In this document: in pieces, positions 1 to 13,034 of the stretch
Position numbering within the stretch: the stretch's first letter is position 1
How the letters are laid out: each line of letters begins with the position of its first letter
Assembly (NCBI GenBank): GCA_003991915.1
Contig: RQTK01001097.1
Span: forward strand, 87,009 to 151,008
Origin: Elysia chlorotica
Taxonomy: Eukaryota; Mollusca; Gastropoda; Plakobranchidae
Length of the DNA: 64,000 nucleotides
Direction: 5' to 3'
Position numbers and translations under genes: made by a program
Notes under the pieces: model-generated
Told to the model about the DNA's origin: nothing
Databases searched by the model: none
What the model saw: the letters and a program-made list of their open reading frames with translations, nothing else

Positions 1-687
1 TTTCGAAAATCTTATGATTATTTTAATGGTGTACCCATATTAATTTTTTTTCCCTTTTTTTTTACAACACTCTGTCTTTGATTGGATAATAAAGCTGTTG
101 AAGTAAATGTACAAAATCTCCCAGTCCATTAAATAATGTCCACAAATGGAAGCCCAATATAGGCCCTGGCATTAACTAATGAAAGAGAATTACTTGAATA
201 CATAGCAAATTAATGAATCTAACAGAACCAGAACTGGTATATTCTAGGTAGAGCGCTTTCTATGCCTTTGGTTTCCTAGAAATATTTTCATCCTATTTGT
301 CAATCAATCTGTGCCTGCTTAGTGAAATGCCAAATACACTCCAGTCCGTCAATGTTGATGGACATCAATAGAAACCCAACAGAAGAGGGCCTTCTCGGGT
401 AGATCGATCAAGGCATTTTATAATGTACACCCCATTCAGCTCTGGTAGTCTTGGTGAAGCAAAGTGAAGGTAAATACAGAATTATTAGTTTCTACTAGCT
501 GAATTATCTATTCCTCCTGACGAAATTTGGCCCCTAAAATAGTTTGTTTTACGTTGAGTACGATTTAATTACTTTTCTATTAATAAAAAAAGTATATGTG
601 GAAAACATATTTGGATAGGTGAGATTGTTGTCTCACTTCAGACGTAAAATAATATAGCCACCATTTCCCCTCTTACAATGACGTATC
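1..687. other. AT-rich non-coding stretch
   Basis: I see no open reading frame of convincing composition, no RNA gene and no recognisable repeat. The sequence is AT-rich with scattered short T runs. Confidence 0.5.
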
Positions 688-691
688 ATTA

Positions 692-737
<46 letters not shown>
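688..737. repeat. (ATT)n microsatellite
   Basis: A run of about 16 ATT units with one GTT interruption near the left end. It sits beside the left edge of a segment duplicated at about 9310-9905, so the duplication boundary may lie in it. Confidence 0.9.
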
Positions 738-1263
738 GTTAAGAAAATCGCAATCACAATGACGACAATAACAGCTTCAAAGCAAATGAGTTATGGTTGA
801 CGTGGTAAGAACTAGAACACAGACAAATCAAAGTTACATCCCTGATTAGACTTTGAAAAAATATAAGTGATTGCATTCAAATAGCTTAACGTATGTTAAG
901 AGTTATACTATTTGCCTAATTAATTAAAGATAAAAAAAGAAACATATAACATATAATACTAATAAGAATATTGATTTTTGAATACTGACAGTCCCATTAA
1001 CTAAGTACAAAAGTGTGATATTACTGCGCGTACAAACAAGCCTGTTTTTGCTTCGGCTTAGAATAAATTTTCATATTTTAATAGATATATTTTGAGTACA
1101 AACTTAACCTGATGAACTGAAAACAAAAATACTGACAGAACTCGAAAACGTTACAGGTGTGGTGCTTCAACAGGACACACACACAGAGACAACAACTTAC
1201 CGCTGGTATGATGAGAGTGCCCACAGCTTCTATCAGAGTGTTCACGTCCACCCTCTTTTCTCC
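738..1263 (-). pseudogene. Duplicated exon end plus intron flank
   Basis: This segment is a diverged copy of about 9310-9905. Shared landmarks include the run from 'gacgacaataacag' through 'catggttgacgtgg', the block before 'ggtgcttcaacaggacacac', and the coding end. Positions 1263-1202 on the minus strand repeat the last ~20 codons of the 221-residue exon (residues GEKRVDVNTLIEAVG onward). They are followed by the same GTAAGT splice donor. The match stops abruptly at 1263, where the sequence becomes a SINE fragment in place of the Ser-rich upstream coding part. The copy has no acceptor inherited from the exon, so it is most likely a broken exon fragment. A donor-intact cryptic exon cannot be excluded. 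Confidence 0.75.
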
Positions 1264-1301
1264 AGAAATGGAACCAGGGACTTCCCGGTTAGAAGTCATT
1301 A
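1264..1301 (-). repeat. SINE head fragment fused to exon copy
   Basis: About 36 bp is nearly identical to positions 7108-7144, part of the tRNA-like head of a minus-strand SINE. It includes a B-box-like CCTGGTTCCATTTC on the minus strand. It directly abuts the duplicated exon fragment. Confidence 0.6.
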
Positions 1302-1701
1302 ATATTATAACCATTAGCATTATCATCCTATTGTGATAATTATAATCACCCCTTTGATCAGCATCATTACAAACACGCAATTTCCATCATTATAATCTTC
1401 AAGATTAAAAATAACGTTGTTTACTTGTTCTACTGCAACACTTTCCCATAGCTAAACAGAATTATTAGGAGAAGCATTAAATGATTATGAAAAATATGAA
1501 GATTTCGTGCATGTTGGATAGTGGAATATGATCTCGCAAGAGCTTTCAAATCTCGCACTCCATTTCGCTAATTTCACAAATGTTCTTGCAGGTCCGAGTG
1601 CGTGTGAGTTTCTAGCCCTTGGAAAATTTCCTTCCGGAAGGATAACTAATTAAATGGCGTGCCAAACATCCCCTCAAGCCCAAACAGTGTTTGTTTTCCT
1701 G

Positions 1702-1900
<199 letters not shown>

Positions 1901-2034
1901 GTTTCTTTATATTTATGTATGTGTTTTTCTTCTTTGCGCTCTTACTCGCTCCCTCTTTTTTATTTCTCCTGTGTCGTTCCTTTGCCTCGTGCGTTACAAA
2001 GAAGATAGGATTGTATGATAATGATCGTTGGTAA

Positions 2035-3566
2035 AACAGAAACACATATAAAGAGAAACCAAAGTTATCACAAAAAATCACAGAGGACAAGATATGGAGA
2101 GAGTTGGAGGAATTGTCGGGGAGGGGCGCAAGGTCTGTAAATTTATGGATACAATCATCATAAATTTTAACTGTTTGGGCCAGAAAAAATAAGACTCATA
2201 ATCATCTAAGAACAGTGTTGGCCCTTTGAAAAGATCGGATATGGGCCATTCACATTTTTTTACGATAGAGTATAAAAACTTGTTTAAAGATTACATTGGG
2301 AAAACATTCATATCTTTTATTTTACAAACGATTCTAATTATTCACCTCCTTAACATTCGTAGTTTTTTTTAATACAAAATATGCGATTTTTAAACAACAT
2401 ATTTTCTACAGATATTCGTTTTTCAGCACGGGACAACTCCAGACAACACCGCCATCAATTTCATTTGTCCAATCTTATCACGGCCAAGGAAGCACTTAAC
2501 TGATTTCTAGAGATGTGAAAAAAATAACACTTTCTGTTTATTGGTAACTATCATAATTATTCATGAAGGCTGAAGTCTGTTCAAGAAGTATGGGTTATTT
2601 GTTTCATGTGCATTTGCCGTTGCATAATTTCAGGGAAATTATCCTGCTTTCCTTACGGCCAAGGATTACAGACGTCTTAAATCAACAGGAAAATTTGTGT
2701 AAAAAAAATTTTGGACGATAGTTCCCAAACTATGCAATGTCTTAAATTTCTAATAGTGTCTGTAAGGACAAGACATGGAAGATAATACATTTTACTACTC
2801 GTATTGTTCCCAGCTTGCCACCGATTAAAACCACATGTGTCTATGAATATGTCAAGCTGCATTCCAAAACATACTTGTTTTAAGGTTTTCAGTTTCAATA
2901 GGTTAGCAAAAGTTGTGCAACCTTATCATAATCCTGGTAAAATATTCGAAGTTATAATGATGTTCAAACTAGTTTCAAGAAGCTGTTTCTCGACATGTGT
3001 TACTTCAAATGACATTAATCATTATTAGCCACAAGATATATGATACCTTCATTTGCGACACGGCTTAAGCGATATTTTTTTGTTATCAGAATCATTTTAT
3101 TATATAATTTATTTTATTATATTTCTTTGCGCTCCTTACCTGACAGTCTACTGTTGTTGTTTTTTTAATATCCCAATGTTGTTCAAATTTTTTTTAACGT
3201 ATTATGCCTGGGCATTTGCGACCTGGTCATAAACAACTGAATAATGTTCCCGCAGTTCATGGACTCCGGATAAAACTGCCAGTTTTTCTGTTCAAGACAC
3301 AGCACAATGATTGGAAGTAATTTGTCTTGCATTGCGCATGTAGCATAAAACTTGGGCACGTTGTGCTTGCTTGTTTCTTTCTTTACATTTAGAGAACCTG
3401 GGAAGTGCTTTAGCTTGTTGTGACTTGGAAGGAGGTTTGTGACATTTGATGCTCCTGTGACTGTCTAAAATGGTCTCATGCACCCTGGCCCCAGTGCAAT
3501 GGGCTCTAGGTCAGGGCACACATCAATAGAAGAAAATAATTATTCTAGTCAGATGTCGCCTACGCC
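2035..3566. other. AT-rich non-coding stretch
   Basis: Only short, unrecognised open frames occur here, with no splice-bounded coding signal. No dispersed repeat seen elsewhere in the window is evident. Confidence 0.4.
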
Positions 3567-3567
3567 G

Positions 3568-3606
<39 letters not shown>
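3567..3606. repeat. (GTT)n microsatellite
   Basis: About 13 GTT units ending in a T run. Confidence 0.9.
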
Positions 3607-5573
3607 TTCAACCACATGATCACATTATTTTCCTTTGAACCCATTTGGGAGGCCCCACAACGCGAAGGCCACACTGGCCTCGACTGGCAAAGCAAAAGAC
3701 AGAGGTAAATAAATGATTGTACTTTTAAAAGAATAATTATAGCCAAAACAAAATCAGTTCCCAAAGAAATATCATGATTCAAATCATGTTAATTTTGCTC
3801 TCATCTGCAAAAATCATAAAACTTAATGCAATTTTATTAATGTTCATAGAATTCTTCAGTTGATGAATTGTTTTAATTCAATTAAAATGTAAGCTCTTTT
3901 GACTTTCATGATACTTACTTGGGCATTTATTATTGACAGCATTATTTTACTTGAGAAGTGGCATGAGCATAGATAAAAAAAAATTCTTTCTTATTAAAAA
4001 ACGGAAATGTTTCTTAAAATATAGAGAAATAAAATAGACATGAAACTGTTTATAAAAAAAGTCATGTTCATCATAACTTTTGAATTTTTAAGTCTTTTCT
4101 ATGTCTCGAAATAAAATCTAAAGGATTTTATAAAAATTGCAGCATAAAATAATAACTATTATGAGTTTTTAGCATCTTTGTCATATTAAAGCACAATCTT
4201 GCGATACGAGCTATGTCATGGAATGACTAGAATGTAAAGAAACACCAGTTAAGTTAACTAGACCTGACAGGATGGGGCAGAAACTGGTAGTTTTGGACCC
4301 AACCAAACAAATGTCAGCGTGGTTTTTGTGGGGTCGAATTTTACGCCCCAGTTGTCTCAGACATAAAATTGAACCGACTCCAGGCATAGTTAGGGTCATC
4401 AGAGAGGCTGAGGTGGCGAAGACAGGTTAAAAAGTGTGACCTTCAGCTGGTAGGGAAACAAATTTGGGAATCAGTCCGAAAGAACGCCTGTGAAGGTCTA
4501 GACGACAAACTGGCATAGGATCAAGCGGGTATTACAGGAGCGAAAATGGAGTAACATTATACTTCCTTAAAACGACATTATATCAATATTGTTGATCTAA
4601 GTGCAAAGATTAGCAGAGTCTACCTTGATTTGATGTGGACATTGAATAAGCATTGGAATGACTTGGATTTCGAGACACCTGTCAAATGTTTGTTTTATTT
4701 CTTTGAATTAGATTATTGACTTTACCCATTTGCTGATTAAAATCATTTGATGATTTTTCTTTGAACAATATTGAGAAAATAGTCTCAAACTTAGCCTGAG
4801 TGTAATTAAAGCTGAATCGAAAAGGCAAAACTCAAACGTTTCCACAGTGAGGTGTGTCGTTAAACGACCATCTTTCTTTTTTTCTTTTTTATTGACAATT
4901 TATTTCAAGATGATGGCATTGTCCCATTACCATCTTAGAGTTTCTTGGAGAAAATTCATTCTTTCCATTATTAAAAATTCATTATTTCTTTTATACTGAA
5001 TATTAATTAGTGTGAGAGCAAGGGTGAGAGAAACATAAAACTTAATATAAATAATTTTGATGACGCATAGCTACTTTTATAGCAAAGAAGGATACATTTA
5101 TTGCCGGATTTCATCGGTCAATTTTATACTCCCATTATGTAACCCCACCTCCTAAATTCAAAAGATTTATCTCTCTAAACCGCTTATTCTTTTAAAGTTA
5201 ATTCTACCCGGTGACAAGTCCTGACTAGCGGTTGGCTTGATTTAACCGAGGCTGCATCGCTTCCTGAGTGAGTCAGTGCCTTCCAATGTTTAGACTGCGG
5301 CCGCTTTTTTTAATAGTTTTTTTTTATAGCAGTGCATTCGCGAGTAACTGTAACAAGAGGTGTGAAGACAACCCTTCGCCATTAGGTCAGCTTTGGAAGC
5401 TTGATTTAATGACGCCCTCAGTGCTCTGTGCTGTGATTAGCTCACTCGACTGCCTTCAGTCCACACTGTGGGAGGGTTGCTCACCAGTTATAGAGATGAA
5501 AAAAAATAGTTAGGAAAGATCCCTCGTTACTTCAGACAATCTTGGCCCTTTCTCTTACTCGCTCTCTCTGACC
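3607..5573. other. Non-coding stretch
   Basis: No convincing coding region. A locally more GC-balanced patch near 4200-4560 shows no recognisable motif. Confidence 0.4.
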
Positions 5574-5926
<353 letters not shown>

Positions 5927-5927
<1 letters not shown>

Positions 5928-6790
5928 TGTTAACACCCCTGTTTCAGTTGATCTCCCTCTTCTTTTCAGTCCCTTGTTCTAAAAAATGTCCCAGTTTCGA
6001 TATTGTGCAACAAACCATTCAGTCAAAACTTCACTTACGAAAGGATCTTAAGCAACATATAAGAAGTTGTGGGCTCGCCTTGAACCGTCCAATTAAGCTG
6101 GATTGGTTGAAGTCTCGAAGAAGCCCCAAGGTGGCCAAAGTTTGTCCCCACCCTCCTCTGGAATGTTTTCGGAGATCTCATTAGCCCAAAACCTCGACAA
6201 CTGAAACCGACGCGCAAGGGTTAAACCCATGGCCTGTGGCACCAACACTATGATCCTCTCACAGAGCTTCTAGGTCGAAGTCTGTCATTGACGCATCGCA
6301 TAAAAACCATGTCAGGATCTAGGAAAACAGGTTTTGTTATCTTTGTCTAAGGGCTTTCATTAATAGTAGTAATTTTGTAATAACCCTAAATCTGTATATC
6401 CTCTTTGTCCCTCTGCATCCTCCTTCTCCTCATTCTTCTCTCCCTCCTTCCCTCTCTCTAAGACTCTTTTCTCCACTGACATATAAATTAGTTTGCCGTC
6501 TGTTTGGTCGCTAGCCGGACGCTAAGCTTCGGAAGAACAGATTTGACGTTACCAAGAAATTACCAAAATCCTTGTCCACGATGTAGTTGAAGGCATATGA
6601 CTTACAATCCTCATAATGTCCATTTTCGTTGGTCAAAATGTAACTTGCACCCAACACAAAACATTTTGGACAGAGTGATAAATACATTGGAACATTGAGA
6701 GAGTAGACAGATAGAAAGGGGAAGAAACATATGCACACAGAAAGATCGTAAAGAGAATGATCTTTTGTTTGTAAGTTGATGTATGGGTTT
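5927..6790. other. Non-coding stretch
   Basis: Short frames on both strands are unrecognised and lack splice context. A pyrimidine-rich patch lies at 6400-6475. Confidence 0.4.
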
Positions 6791-6791
6791 A

Positions 6792-6817
6792 TGTGTGTGT
6801 GTGTGTGTGTGTGTGTG
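6792..6817. repeat. (GT)n microsatellite
   Basis: About 13 GT units. Confidence 0.9.
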
Positions 6818-6865
6818 AAGGAGGTTTTTCTTGGCGTCTATCGAAAGCAACAAGTCAACCTTACG

Positions 6866-7180
6866 CACGACTCCAAGACTAACCTCTAACAATGTTATGT
6901 CCTGTTATACAGAGTGGTAATACCAGTGGGCGTAAGTGCATCGTCATGATAAATTCACGATTCGTCTTAAGATATGCGAGTAAAAAGGTTTACGACGAGT
7001 TGTAAGCGAGTACGCGACCTTGTACTTTCGGCCTGAGGACTTTTGTCTTGGGGGGAAATGATGATTATACTCATACTGCCCCAACCAGTAGGGGGCAAGG
7101 CGTTCAGATCGGAAATGGAACCAGGGACTTCCCGGTTAGAAGTCATTCGTTCAATTACTGAGGTGGCATGCATAGAGTAA
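6866..7180 (-). mobile_element. tRNA-derived SINE pieces with a hairpin repeat inserted
   Basis: Positions ~6866-6930 match the SINE body in reverse (gactccaagactaacctctaacaatg). Positions ~7050-7180 match the tRNA-like head in reverse (cccaaccagtaggg ... gaaccagggacttcccgg). Between them, 6931-7028, lies a different hairpin-type repeat also seen near 51.1 kb. The body and head of one SINE therefore appear split by a second element, or two partial copies are adjacent. Confidence 0.55.
6931..7028. mobile_element. Hairpin repeat (MITE-like), copy 1
   Basis: It aligns with 51097-51188 along its length: a 'gtaagt..aac/atcgt' left end, a central 'cgtcttaagat', then an 'aaaaggtttacgacg' core. The right end, 'gcgaccttgtactt', is complementary to the left end. 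It carries no coding sequence. The family name is unknown to me. Confidence 0.5.
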
Positions 7181-7412
7181 AAAATTTTCAAAAAATAACT
7201 TGGGACTGAACATACCGACAGAGCAGCAGCAGGGAAGGCTTTTTTTTAGAGAGAAAGGGGAATGAACCAGCTGCTTTTCGATTGAGATATTAATGCGATT
7301 ACCGACAGACAGTGTTTCGAGACCAGTGGAGAGAGAAAGGAGAGAAGAGATGAGTTGGGTGGACAATGCATGGAACATGTAGCATTAGATTTCTTTCACA
7401 AATAATATTGTT

Positions 7413-7755
<343 letters not shown>

Positions 7756-7975
7756 AACATGTCGAATACACAATTCAATGAGGGGAGAATGCAACAAAAT
7801 ACAAACAGAATAAAAAGAAAGCCATTTTATACGAAAAGATCGAAAAATATACAAAGCTTGACAACAAAAATGATGACAATATAATCATTGTCTGAGAAAT
7901 TGAGACCCACAGAACTGGCATACATTTTTTTCTAATTTAAATATCGATTGATCTTTTATAAAACTTAGATTTTAA

Positions 7976-8009
7976 GTCAATATATAGTGATAACGCATAG
8001 GAAAGACAG

Positions 8010-8058
<49 letters not shown>

Positions 8059-8102
8059 AAGAGAGTGAGTCAATATATAGTGATAACGCATAGGAAAGAC
8101 AG

Positions 8103-8150
<48 letters not shown>

Positions 8151-8152
8151 TG
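7976..8152. repeat. Two-copy tandem duplication carrying (GA)n
   Basis: A unit of about 93 bp beginning 'gtcaatatatagtgataacg' and running into a GA array is present twice, starting at 7976 and 8069. The non-repetitive parts are identical, so the duplication looks recent. Slippage in the GA arrays is a likely cause. Confidence 0.9.
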
Positions 8153-8260
8153 TGTGTGTGTGAAACAGATAAAGACATAGAGAGAATGTTTAAAACAGAG
8201 AGACACACACAGAGAGGGATATATATTAGAGAGAGAGAAAGAGAAAGAGAGAGAGAGAGG
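8153..8260. repeat. GA/GT-rich low-complexity tract
   Basis: Short GT, GA and GAAA repeats continue rightward from the tandem duplication. Confidence 0.8.
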
Positions 8261-8489
8261 TAGGGATGAACAGTGATAGATGGACAGGCAAAGTAAAAAA
8301 GTAAGCTGAGAAACAGAAAGTAAATCGCGGAAAAACAATCATTGTATAATAAGTGTAACGAGAGTAGGTAATGGAAAGCACAGAGATTAAGAGACAGTAA
8401 AAATACAGAGCACTGAAAACGAGTGATTGGAGGCAAAAGAAACCACTATGCAAAATAAAAATAGAGAGTAATGATATCATAGTATCATT

Positions 8490-8720
8490 GGCCTCGTTTG
8501 TGGCCCACTTCTGGGCGAGTTATGAGTGAGTTGCTCCCTCGCCGCCAGGCTAAGTGCCCTGGGGGTTTGGGGGTGGGGGGAGGGACATATCGCCAGTTCA
8601 GTGTCAGCCTCGTTACCTCCGTCGTGAGACCAGACGGCGAATATGGAAGACGCTGAGTGCTAATAGTGAAAACACAGATATCAAGCAGGTAATAATCGAG
8701 AGGGACAAGATGGCTCAATA
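8490..8720 (-). repeat. Possible dispersed repeat, GC-rich
   Basis: This is a GC-rich island in AT-rich surroundings, containing a G run and a conceptual minus-strand peptide rich in Pro and Arg. Its isolation and composition suggest a repeat fragment, but no second copy occurs in the window. A decayed exon is the alternative. Confidence 0.25.
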
Positions 8721-8759
8721 AGTGATAGATTTTTCCTGAGGGAAGGAAATTATGATGAG

Positions 8760-9309
8760 AGTCGAGTTAAATTGACTGCTTCTAATAGGAAAACATCGTT
8801 AGCTAAATTGTTCAGGTGTTTATAATCTTAAGGACGTTGTTATAATAATTTTATTTGAATTTGTTTTTCCCTCTACTTGTCGTAGTTTAAATGCGGCTTT
8901 AAGGTCCGTAAAACAAATCGAGTTCTAAAGATAACGGGTTGTTTTTTTTTTTCAGGAATAACTCCAAACTGTGATCATTACTTCTATCTTTAATAAGGAT
9001 GCACACATACGAGTATCAATTGTTATCTCTTTAGCAAATTTACTGTGTCTTACGGTAAATATTTTCTTAGTCAGGAACAGAAAGCGATGAATGCTCTGTT
9101 GTTTGTTAAGCTTTCTAAGGATGATGATACAAAATAGTCGAGGCATGGTTCTCACGTCACGCTTTCTTTCAGCTTTCTCGTGTCACAATCAGTCACGATT
9201 TTTGTAACTTTAGTAAGAAGCTTGTCCGAGGATATTAAATATAGCATTCTGTCATCATGTTCAACATTCATTATGGAAGCAACGCCGTTATCAAAAGACA
9301 ATCCGAAAT
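8760..9309. other. Non-coding stretch
   Basis: No coding, RNA or repeat signal that I can support. Confidence 0.4.
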
Positions 9310-9841
9310 GTTACGAAAATCGTTATCACAGTGACGACAATAACAGTTTCAAAGCAAATGAGTGATTTTGTCGAATATTAGAGTCTTTTGTCATTATACA
9401 TGGTTGACGTGGTAAGAACTAGAACAAAAACAAATCAAAGTTACATCCCTGATACGACTTTGAAAAAATATAAGTGATTGCATTCAAATAGCTTAGCGCG
9501 TGTTTAAAGCCATACTTTTTGCCCATTCAATAAAAGATAAAAAAAAAAAAACATATAATACTAATAAGATTATTGATTTTTTATCACTGACAGTCCCATT
9601 AACTAAGTACAAAAGTGTGCTATTACTGCGCGTACAAACAAGCCTTTTTGGCTTCGGCTTAGAACACATTTTCACATTTGTATAGATATATCTTGAGTAC
9701 AAACTTAACCTGATGAACTGAAGACAAAAATACTGACACAAGCCTCACGTTGGGCAAACTCGAACACGTTACAGATGCGGTGCTTCAACAGGACACACAC
9801 ATAGAGACACAAACATAAAGCACTAAGGTGCAACAACTTAC
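9310..9841 (-). other. Intron start, duplicated upstream in the window
   Basis: This lies immediately 3' of the GTAAGT donor of the coding exon, so it is the 5' end of an intron on the minus strand. It matches about 738-1201 with scattered substitutions and small indels. Examples are an extra ~24 bp before the acttac motif and ~37 bp before 'catggttgacg' in this copy. Confidence 0.7.
9836..9841 (-). promoter_or_regulatory. Splice donor GTAAGT
   Basis: The plus strand reads acttac immediately left of the last coding base, giving ...CCAGCG|GTAAGT on the minus strand, a consensus U2-type 5' splice site. The same donor is preserved in the duplicated fragment at 1196-1201. Confidence 0.85.
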
Positions 9842-10504
9842 CGCTGGTATGATGAGAGTGCCCACAGCTTCTATCAGAGTGTTAACGTCCACCCTCTTTT
9901 CTCCTCCGTTCTCGCTGCTGAAGTCGCCCTCAGAGCCTAGCGAGGAGGTCGTGGAGATGTTGCTGGTCTTCCTGAGGCGCGGGGAGCCCTCACCTGACCC
10001 GTAGTTGCTGGGCTCCGAGCCGGTCTCATCCAGGTGAATCTGCTTGGACCCGCTGCTTGGCGTTCCGGAGCTCCCGTCCCGGTCGCTGTCGCCGATAACG
10101 GTGTAGAAAGTCACGTGGTTTGGGTTGGGCGGCGACACCTTTCGGCCGGCCGTGTTGAGGATGGGAGGGTTGGAACTGGAAGGAGAGATCTTGCGGATGG
10201 GCGTGAGCTCCCCTGACGGGTTCAGAGTCTTTAGGGGCGACGTGGACGGGGAGGACGGCGACGTGTCAGAACTGTCCGAGTGGGGCGTGGTGCTGATGGT
10301 ATTGTCTGAGTTTGACCCGTGATTGAGGCCGCCCAGGCCGGTGCCGTTGGGTGTGACTGGGAGATTAACGCCTGGGATGGTCTGCCTGCCGGAGTTCTGC
10401 CCCAACATTAAGTCGCCAGCCTTGGGGACGCCTTTGCCTCCGTTCTCGGCCCTGGCCCGCATCAGGTCCTCGGCCATAGCGTGCTTGATGGGGCACCCCG
10501 ACAT
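9842..10504 (-). CDS. Ser/Pro-rich N-terminal coding exon, unknown protein
   Basis: This is the one strong host coding exon: 663 bp, 221 codons, markedly more GC-rich than its surroundings. The ATG at 10504 has G at -3. The upstream frame is open for only a few codons beyond it before a TAA, which suggests a first coding exon. Residues 1-8 are MSGCPIKH, with a Cys-Pro pair. Residues ~60-200 are rich in Ser, Pro, Thr, Gly and Asn, with many SP/TP pairs, and look disordered and phosphorylatable. The final ~19 residues (KRVDVNTLIEAVGTLIIPA) look like the start of a folded hydrophobic helix. The exon ends after a complete Ala codon at a perfect GTAAGT donor (phase 0), so the protein continues left, outside what I can identify. 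The family is not recognised. A faint likeness of the last residues to the first helix of glycolipid-transfer-protein folds is speculation. Confidence 0.85.
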
Positions 10505-12240
10505 GACTGGATGTTTTGGTGGCAACGAAGCCTTACACAACCTTGTTTAATTTATTCTAACCCAACCTTTATAGAACTGGCTTTAAAAACTCCGCCCCAG
10601 TGCAAAGTTTTGGATGTAAGCTTTATACATTCAGAATACTAGTGGCGGTCCCCATTATATCCATCTCTGTTATCCCAATCCCTCTAGTTCATAAAGGAAT
10701 TTAATGTAAGAACATTCAGAGGCTTGTCTCTTTCACTGTTATTGCTGTTGTTAAGCTTTAAGAACTCAAAGCTCAGTAAAGACAGGGAAGATCCTTTGTT
10801 GGATTGTGTCTACCACACAAGGGGAGATTAGCTACTAGTGTCTGCGACGGTCTCGTACATTTATTGGTTCTTGGATTATTTTCTCACATAGGGTATTTAT
10901 GGCACAACGAGACTTGTCCTTGAAAAGTGATATCTGGAAGAAAAGTAAAAATAGAAAAGAAATTAAGTGAAATTTTCACAAAAAGATTTTCTTGTAAAAA
11001 AAAAAAGAAATATTGCAATTCTAAATTATATTTATTGTTTAACTTTATTTGTTTTTGTTTTTTATTATTCATGGTACTTTCAGATATGTATACGAGGTTG
11101 TATTTATTTCTCATTAATGGGTAGGGGGGGGGGGCGAAGAAAAGACCCATCAGCTTTTCAAAATGATTAGTATCAAATTATTAAGGTTTTTTTTTTTTTT
11201 GTTATTTTTGCATCGACTTAGTACGCGTACTCAGTGACAAGTAATTTTAGCCAAGGCTATGGGTAGAATGAACAAGAAGATTATTGTTCTCGCCCTGCAA
11301 AGATACAAGCCTTGCGCTCCATATGACGTTCACGAATGATATAATCACGACCATGAAAATGGCGTTTGCTGATCGCTCATCATTGTGACTCCGTAATTCT
11401 AGTAAAGAACCACGATTGGACGTTGTTACAGATTCTCTAACCTTTTGTCTTTGTTTTTGCTAAGGGGCCTGTTATCGCAAAGCCACTAATCCTTCGCCTA
11501 CACCACCATCGTTGTTGCGGATCAATCTCTTAATCAGATCTTACACTGGCCTTCACAAGGGCTGGAATAACAGTCACTCTATGGATAGTGGAGTTTAGGA
11601 ATTTGTTAGCGGATCATAAGATTGATAAGGACACCTGAGGCTGAAGTTCTGGCATTCCTTACAAAAGAGGCATAAAATGTGTCCGTTAGATCGGTCAAGA
11701 TGACAGATCAAAGACCCGACCTACTTAGCGAAAGTGGCAATATATACCGCTGGAATACTCGTTAATCCTCGATACATCTCGCGTAAAGGTTTGTACAGCT
11801 TGTTAACAATGCCGAATTATTTTGTTGTTCAAGCCATTGGACAAATTATGAAAGTTCTGCAATCAGTACACATAATTTTAGTATGGACTTTTAAATGTGT
11901 TGTAGGCATACTGCTTTTTTCCGAGGGGTTCTTTGTCATCTTGTTACCAGTAATTGTTCTATTCATGCACATTTTTTTCAATTTCTCATTTACTCACTTA
12001 GATTCCCATATTTCAATTTTAAAAGGGCCTCAAATAAAAATTTCGGTACGAATAGATCACGTCTCTCACCCTTGGCGAAATTCATGTTAAAATGAACTTA
12101 ACAACACAGATAACAAAAGATAACAATATTTTAAAGCAGTCTTGCACTCTGTAGATATTCGGGATCTTCTTATGTTTTAGTCTTATAATATTTAAAAAAC
12201 CAATATCTTGTCATATCATTTTCTACTCAAAATTAGCGAG
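10505..12240 (-). other. Upstream of the coding exon: 5' UTR/promoter or intron
   Basis: No further exon or clear core promoter motif is visible. Positions ~11210-11720 are more complex in sequence than typical flanks and could be regulatory, but nothing specific supports this. A short G run (11126-11134) and several T runs are present. Confidence 0.35.
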
Positions 12241-12500
12241 CATCAATTATTGAACGGGGGCGGGGTGTCCATTTGATGTGGACATATCGCATTTCTAGCA
12301 GCTCAGTGTAAGACCTGGTCCGGAAATAGGCCAGTCAATCTTGGTGTCCACGGCCAGTAGTGGACCAGGCTTGAGAGAGCTCCATCACACCTCACGCGAC
12401 TGGCTGTGCCATCATTGGTAATTAGTCTTTTCTTGTCTTCCACTGTGGACGCTTTCTTATCTTCTTCCATTAATGCTGGGCCCTTAATGACCTCCACTTA
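12241..12500 (-). other. GC-richer island, unrecognised
   Basis: A patch of higher GC contains a 64-codon open frame on the minus strand that is charged at its N-terminus. There is no recognised domain and no clear splice sites. It may be a repeat remnant. Confidence 0.2.
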
Positions 12501-12554
12501 ATAACTATACATTTGGAAAATCGATAGACATGTATAATAGACTTTAAAAGTCAA

Positions 12555-12670
12555 ATAAAAGAGGGAGTGGGTGGATAGGGTGACAGATAGAGAGAGTGAG
12601 AGAGTGAGAGAGAGGGGGGAGGGGAGAGGCAGGGGGAGTAAGAAAGAGAAGAGAAAGGAGGATAGGGGGA
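12555..12670. repeat. Purine-rich (GA) tract
   Basis: A GA/GGGA-rich low-complexity run. Confidence 0.8.
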
Positions 12671-12904
12671 AAGGAAACTGACATATTGAAATATGATATC
12701 GGCAAATACAAATACAAAAAAAGTTTATTGTGCAAATACATAGTTGTTAGTGAAACCGACAACACGACAATAAATAACGTCTCCGTTTATGTATATCATT
12801 TGACCTACAAGATAGTCAATTCACTTTTCTTAGTCGTTTTTCCATGACTGTTGAATGCCATTATATTTCTAAATCTAAATATCTTTAATTATAACAATAA
12901 ATCC

Positions 12905-13034
<130 letters not shown>

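Noticed and set aside
10034-10550. Plus-strand open frames opposite the Ser/Pro-rich exon
   Set aside because: They are shadows of a GC-rich exon. The minus frame has the splice donor, a sensible start and the longer continuous reading.
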